This document shows positions 59,601 through 64,000 of a stretch of 64,000 nt of DNA, in pieces (the stretch's first letter is position 1; each line of letters begins with the position of its first letter). The DNA is from Triops longicaudatus (Eukaryota > Arthropoda > Branchiopoda > Notostraca > Triopsidae): assembly GCA_022885665.1 (NCBI GenBank), contig JAGQDJ010000075.1:248001-312000 (forward strand), in the 5' to 3' direction. The translations under genes and the position numbers were made by a program. The notes beneath the pieces were generated by a model. It was not told the origin of the DNA and made no database searches. It saw only the letters and a list, made by a program, of their open reading frames with translations.

Positions 59601-59648
59601 ACTCACCCTAATACTATCTTCAGCGGAGACTTCTCTTTCAGCCGCCAT
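53602..59648 (-). CDS. Khc: Kinesin-1 heavy chain (KIF5/Khc)
   Basis: Sixteen exons (59648-59607, 59468-59364, 58377-58290, 58217-57990, 57882-57739, 57561-57437, 57382-57278, 57097-56774, 56584-56303, 55819-55673, 55453-55304, 55245-55093, 55037-54694, 54628-54527, 54356-54128, 53982-53602) give 982 residues (human KIF5B 963). It is a plus-end microtubule motor for organelles and vesicles. Motor motifs: P-loop GQTSSGKT at about 92-99, switch I NMNEHSSRSHS at 203-213, switch II DLAGSE at about 238-243, and DEAKNINKSLSALGN. A neck and stalk coiled coil fills most of 330-910. The tail carries the autoinhibitory motif QIAKPIR (about 931-937), which folds back on the motor, and then an 11-alanine run (about 943-953). 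The first long intron (58378-59363, nearly 1 kb) has no supported gene. Confidence 0.97.
53692..53724 (-). repeat. Eleven-codon alanine tract in the kinesin tail
   Basis: Eleven consecutive Ala codons (mixed GCA, GCG, GCC and GCT) follow two His codons, directly after the IAK autoinhibitory motif. The mixed codons argue for a kept peptide rather than a recent pure-repeat slip. Confidence 0.85.
55483..55544. mobile_element. Short inverted-repeat relic in a kinesin intron
   Basis: TATAATCTCGCTATAACGTA at the left and TACGTTATAGACGATTGTA at the right are near-perfect inverted copies with only about 22 bases between them. The ends resemble those of the pogo-like MITE in the MIB2 intron. It looks like an internally deleted or end-to-end copy that can fold into a hairpin. 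Confidence 0.5.
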
Positions 59649-62434
59649 TTCGCGGTGTTTTTCAATTAGCACGATGTCAAAAGATCCGAGTCAGTCTATC
59701 GTGTGAGGTTTAAATTAAAATCTACAAAATCCCAGAAAATAAATAGACCACCCCCACAAAAACAAGGGCGTCGACTTGCCAGGGAATAAGTGCGAGCTAG
59801 CCGGCACTGCAGTGAACCATCCCACCAGGCTTAATTTAAAACCCTAAGGGCAAATAGATACAGATGAAGAATTAGTACAAGAAAACTAACATACATAGAA
59901 ACACGCCACTTTCTGCCCCTTCATAACCTTATATAAGCATACGAAACCCACAATAATGACAGTGATACTGTACATTTATAGCAAGATTGACACACTCATC
60001 ACGAAATACGCCATAACTGCGATCCAAAATGGCGTTATGCAAGTCTTTCTTATATAACGAGTTTAATGTTGCAAAAACTATACGCCTAATTGTTTTCGTG
60101 TAAAAATGTGAAGTATTTATAGAAAATATTCGTTGCCTTAAAAATAATTTGAAGATCAAAAGCTTAACTTGTGGAATTTCTGCGTAAGTTTCGACTGTGC
60201 CCGCTATGGCAAGCAATGCTCACTTTTGGATAGAATTAAAATCACGCTAACAGTTGTCTTGTGACTGAGTGATTTCGTTTTATTTTATTATTTTATATTA
60301 TTTAATTTTATTTATTATTCTTATTATTACTTTTTTTACAATATCAACGTTTTCCACGATAACTGATAGAGCTTTAGAGTATCAAAAAATCCAGAAAATG
60401 CGCGGCAGGGCTGCGCTGCTCCTTACCGTTTGCAGATCAGGAAATCCATAACGAGTATAGTCGCTTAGTTCCGTGTCGCGACACACAAAAACTTCTTGAC
60501 GTAAGCTGGTGAAATCACCTCAAGTCACGGTCCAAAAAGGCCTACACGCAAACTTGGAAGCTAATATGTTGTGCTATACTCGAACGAATGCAATCTTCGG
60601 GAGGTGGAGAAAACTTGAAAAGAGCACTAACTTCAAAGCGCAAAAACAATAAAATAGGCCAATAAAGCTTTGTTCCCCTCCAAAATGTTCTGTTAAGGGC
60701 TCTTTGCGGTCTAAAGCGATCGGAAGGTAAACAACCTTCAAAACCTTTCTTCGAGGGTGTCCACAGCAATGAGGATCTCACATGCTTCTTGGCTTGAGCC
60801 AAGCCACAAATGTGTTTGCTTGCAATAGAGGAACTTCACATTACAAGGAAAAAGCTTCCAAACACCAGTAAGAAAGCCTCCAAATTCGCTGTCAGTCCCC
60901 TCTTTGTATCACGAAATGCATCGATCCGCTGCGCTGCGCTTGCCCGAGTTTGTCCCGAATTAACAGCTTAGGTCCCGCTCGAAAAAAATTCACCCAATGA
61001 CTTCCAGGAATAATAGCAACATCATAAAAACCCACTTGAAAAGTCCACTGTAATTTCAGATTACGTATCATAGCATTTACTCATACTAAAGTATTCTGTA
61101 GAGAAAATCGCGAAAATAAAATATTACTAGAATTAAATTCATTATTTTATAGCAATATTTTAACTTTTGTTGTAATAAAGTAATCTCAATTATGTTCTAC
61201 TTGTGTGTATCGTATACATACAAAAAATCATTTTGTACAGAGAAAAAGCGGAAGACTATGCTCAAATGGTAGCACGTTTGCAGAAGCTTGCAACAACTGT
61301 TTACTAAGGACGTTTACTAAGCACGTAGGGAGAACTGCGCCATTCCACTTGCTCTTTTTTTTCTTTTTTCTTTTTTTTTACCTTAATTAAAGCAGAGCTA
61401 CTGTTTTCGTTTTGCTGAAAAACGGAAGCAATAATCGGACTTCATTAACGGCAGTCTCAAGTAGCCTATATGAAAAACCGTCAAGGCGTATCAAAAGAAA
61501 TATTTCCACCTTCGCGGAATAAAATTCTCTCAGAGAAGTAGGAATATCATGAAGGTTCGGGAAACCTGCATTACGATTTCTTTATTCTTATTTTCTTGCA
61601 TGATTTGTTAACTGAGGATCTTAGAATTGCTTGGATGATACTGTCTTTGAAAACAAACTAAAAAAGTGTACGAACTACGTATACTTTTTAACTTTCAAGA
61701 ACCGCTTGTTTACATGTCCATTTTTTGTTTAAGCGGTCGTTAGATTTCACAAGTGATCCGAGTTGTATATAATCATGCATGAACGATTGCTTTTTTGTGG
61801 ATAGATAATTAATAATAGCTAACGAATCGAACCAAAGAAAAACTGCACGGCAACGAGAATGCCGGAAGACGTAAAAAAAAGAACTTCATTAGGTGGTATA
61901 GAATAAAAGAAAACCTCCTTAGGGTTAAAACACGCTGTATTGGCAGCATCCATTCAACCCTTTCATATCCACCATACATAACACGATTTCTTAATATTTC
62001 TGTCACGGACGCAGCACAAATGCTCCTTCTCCAGATGGGGTAGGAAAAACAACAGGAAAAATAAGTGTAAAGGGTGGGGGTAACGCAACAAAAATAACAG
62101 TATCTGTTTCTGAAACTATATACACATACAAGACATCTATTGCTCTGTATGCCTCTGTCCCTGTCCTTGGTTGTTTCTAGCAATCTTTTCCATTTCTGCT
62201 CGCTCATTAAAAATTTTTCGGCTATAAGACAATCTTCTAGATGACATAATACTAGAACGTAAGACTTGTCTGCCAGGCCAGCAAAAAATACTTGCGTTTG
62301 ATTTTTTCCTTTTAATAAGAACGTTAAAATTTTAAAACTTATAAATGAACCAAAAAGTCAAAGGAAAACACTTGTACATTTCGCCGTTAAATTTTTATTT
62401 CTTCCCTATGAAAAAAGTCGTTTTTAAAAAGTGT
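59649..62434. other. Intergenic region, kinesin promoter to citrate synthase 3' UTR
   Basis: It holds the kinesin promoter at the left and the citrate synthase 3' UTR at the right. A T/A-rich simple stretch of TTTTA/TTATT units lies at about 60277-60340. Open frames such as 59929-60216 and 61809-62207 on the minus strand lack domains. No gene is supported. Confidence 0.5.
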
Positions 62435-63713
62435 TTAGGCGCCTTTGGCTGGGTGATGATGACCGTCGGGGTGGAGAGTCTTCACCAGTTTCATTAAACC
62501 GTCCGTGGACATAGACTTGGGTCGTTCCAAAGGCAAGCCCAAGGCGCGGTCCCATACTAAGGAAGCCAACGTGCCCAAAGCTCGGGAAACGCCAAAGAGG
62601 ACAGTGTAATAGTTCATTTCCATCATGCCGTAGTGTTGCAGCAATACACCAGAGTGGGCGTCAACATTAGGCCATGGGTTCTTGACTTTGCCAGTATCGA
62701 GGAGGATCGGTGGGACGATATCGTAGAGCTGCGCAACCAAGCGGAACATTTTGTCATCAGGCAGGTGTTTCAGAGCGAATTCGCGTTGGCAAGTGTAACG
62801 AGGGTCGGTTTTACGCAAAACGGCATGTCCGTAACCGGGAACGACTTGGCCTGAGGCTAACTGCTGTTTAATGAAGCTGGTAAGCTGCTCAGTGCTGGCA
62901 TCCAAACCCAAAGCGTTGACAATCTTGGTCAAAAATACCAAAACCTGTTCACAAGAAATAAAGAAATCATAAAATATGTGAATGAGTCAAAACACAACGG
63001 AAAACCAATCGACATATTATTATCAAAAAGCTTCTGTTGAAACGCTCATTATTTTGTCTGACAATTTCCATATGATATCACAAGTGACACAAAATCAAGT
63101 AAATAAACAAAAGTGTGAACGACCAAAACGAATTAAATAAAAAATAAAATAACCAATTTATATAACAAAATCTGTAGAAAAACAAAATTACTTCTTGATT
63201 GGCAAGACCGTGCAAAGGTCCAGCTAAGCCGTTCATGCCAGCGGAGAAGGAGAGGTAAGGATCGGAAAGGGCGGAGCCCACCAAGTGGACGGTATGGGCG
63301 CTGACGTTGCCGCCTTCATGGTCGCTGTGGATGGTCAGGTACAGGCGCATGAGCTCGGTGAATTGTGGGTCAGTGTAGCCCAACATGGAGGAGAAATTGG
63401 CGCTCCAGTCTTTGGCTGGGTCAATGGCACCAATCGAAGAGCCGTCGCGGTACAGATTGCGGTAAATGGTGGCAGCAACGGTGGGCAATTTGGCAATCAA
63501 ATTCATGGAATCTTCGTAGACGTATTCCCAGTACTTGCTCTTGTGTACGCCCTCCGCGTATGCTTTCGCGAACTTGGATTCCGAGTTCAAAGCAGTGATG
63601 GCCGCGGAAAATTGGGACATCGGGTGCAAGTGGGAGGGGAAGTTATTCAACATCGTAACGACGTGCGAAGGCAGGTCAGCGCGTTCCGCCCATTCCTTAG
63701 AGATAGCTGCCAC
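62435..63713 (-). CDS. CS: Citrate synthase, mitochondrial (3' part, 5' end outside window)
   Basis: The two last exons (63713-63192 and 62944-62435) encode 343 residues of about 465; the transit peptide and N-terminal part lie beyond position 64000. The enzyme condenses acetyl-CoA with oxaloacetate to citrate, opening the TCA cycle in the matrix. The three catalytic residues are present: His in HSDHEGGN, His in VPGYGHAVLRKTDPR and Asp in WPNVDAHSGVLLQ. The exon joins in phase at NQE|VLVFLTK, as in animal enzymes. The C-terminus GLPLERPKSMSTDGLMK is typical, and the protein ends in a short His-rich tail. The acceptor TATTAG at 63714-63719 shows that more coding sequence lies upstream. Confidence 0.96.
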
Positions 63714-64000
63714 CTAATATCAGACAAAAAAATACTATTTTAACAAATGATCATTATAGCTCTGTTATCTTAAAAAAAAGATAGGGCAACAGATATCACA
63801 AACTGTCACAGTGACACTGAAACTGTAAAAAACACTACAATAACCAAAGGCATTCTTATAGCATGGTAATTAGCCTGGAACTGTTTTACCGTGCCACTTT
63901 CTATGACAATTTCCTTTAAATAAAATTCGGGTGAGACATTTTCTCAAGAAATTTTGGCTGATTTTCTTCAAAAGTATCACGATACGCAATCTTAGTCTGA
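63714..64000 (-). other. Citrate synthase intron, running off the window
   Basis: AT-rich sequence with stop codons in the citrate synthase frame, directly upstream of the acceptor at 63714. No exon of the gene could be placed in it. Confidence 0.7.

Noticed and set aside
61240..61300. GCTCAAATGGTAGCACG, similar to a tRNA A-box region
   Set aside because: No B-box, no closed stems and no continuation were found nearby.
1..64000. CRISPR array, bacterial operon, rRNA or viral genes
   Set aside because: None seen: genes are intron-bearing animal genes, and the repeats found are MITE-, SINE- or microsatellite-like.

Overview
This window is nuclear DNA from an animal with a compact, intron-rich genome. 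Twelve protein-coding genes can be rebuilt as spliced models; their introns are GT-AG (one GC-AG), mostly 50-150 bp and AT-rich. I checked the phase of every listed exon by hand, and each model reads through in frame. The gene set (Mind bomb 2, fat facets/USP9X, activin-beta, kinesin-1 and a Pgant9-like GalNAc-transferase with alternative lectin exons) suggests a protostome, most likely an arthropod. The species cannot be fixed from sequence alone. No bacterial operon, CRISPR array, rRNA or virus was seen.

Layout. 0.5-8.1 kb, minus strand: PCCA (mitochondrial propionyl-CoA carboxylase alpha), a centrobin-like coiled-coil gene, and intronless THUMPD2. 10.1-19.9 kb, plus strand: USP9X/fat facets deubiquitinase, 24 coding exons. 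24.6-29.5 kb, plus: a Golgi polypeptide GalNAc-transferase with two pairs of apparently mutually exclusive exons, one in the catalytic domain and one in the ricin-type lectin domain. 32.4-35.7 kb, plus: an activin/inhibin-beta ligand. 37.1-39.6 kb, minus: MTHFR. 42.7-43.3 kb, plus: cytidine deaminase. 43.9-45.2 kb: a cluster of small mobile elements (an intact hAT-type MITE with 8-bp target duplication, a related fragment, a tRNA-like SINE head). 45.4-45.7 kb, plus: NDUFA1. 45.9-51.8 kb, minus: MIB2. 53.6-59.6 kb, minus: kinesin heavy chain. 62.4-64 kb, minus: the 3' part of citrate synthase, running off the right edge.

The genes do not form one pathway. Three act in mitochondrial metabolism (PCCA makes methylmalonyl-CoA that feeds the TCA cycle, citrate synthase opens the cycle, NDUFA1 belongs to complex I). 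MTHFR and CDA serve one-carbon and pyrimidine metabolism. USP9X and MIB2 both act in ubiquitin control of endocytosis and Notch signalling, but their nearness here is probably chance. The most interesting signal is the double exon duplication in the GalNAc-transferase, which predicts four enzyme isoforms.
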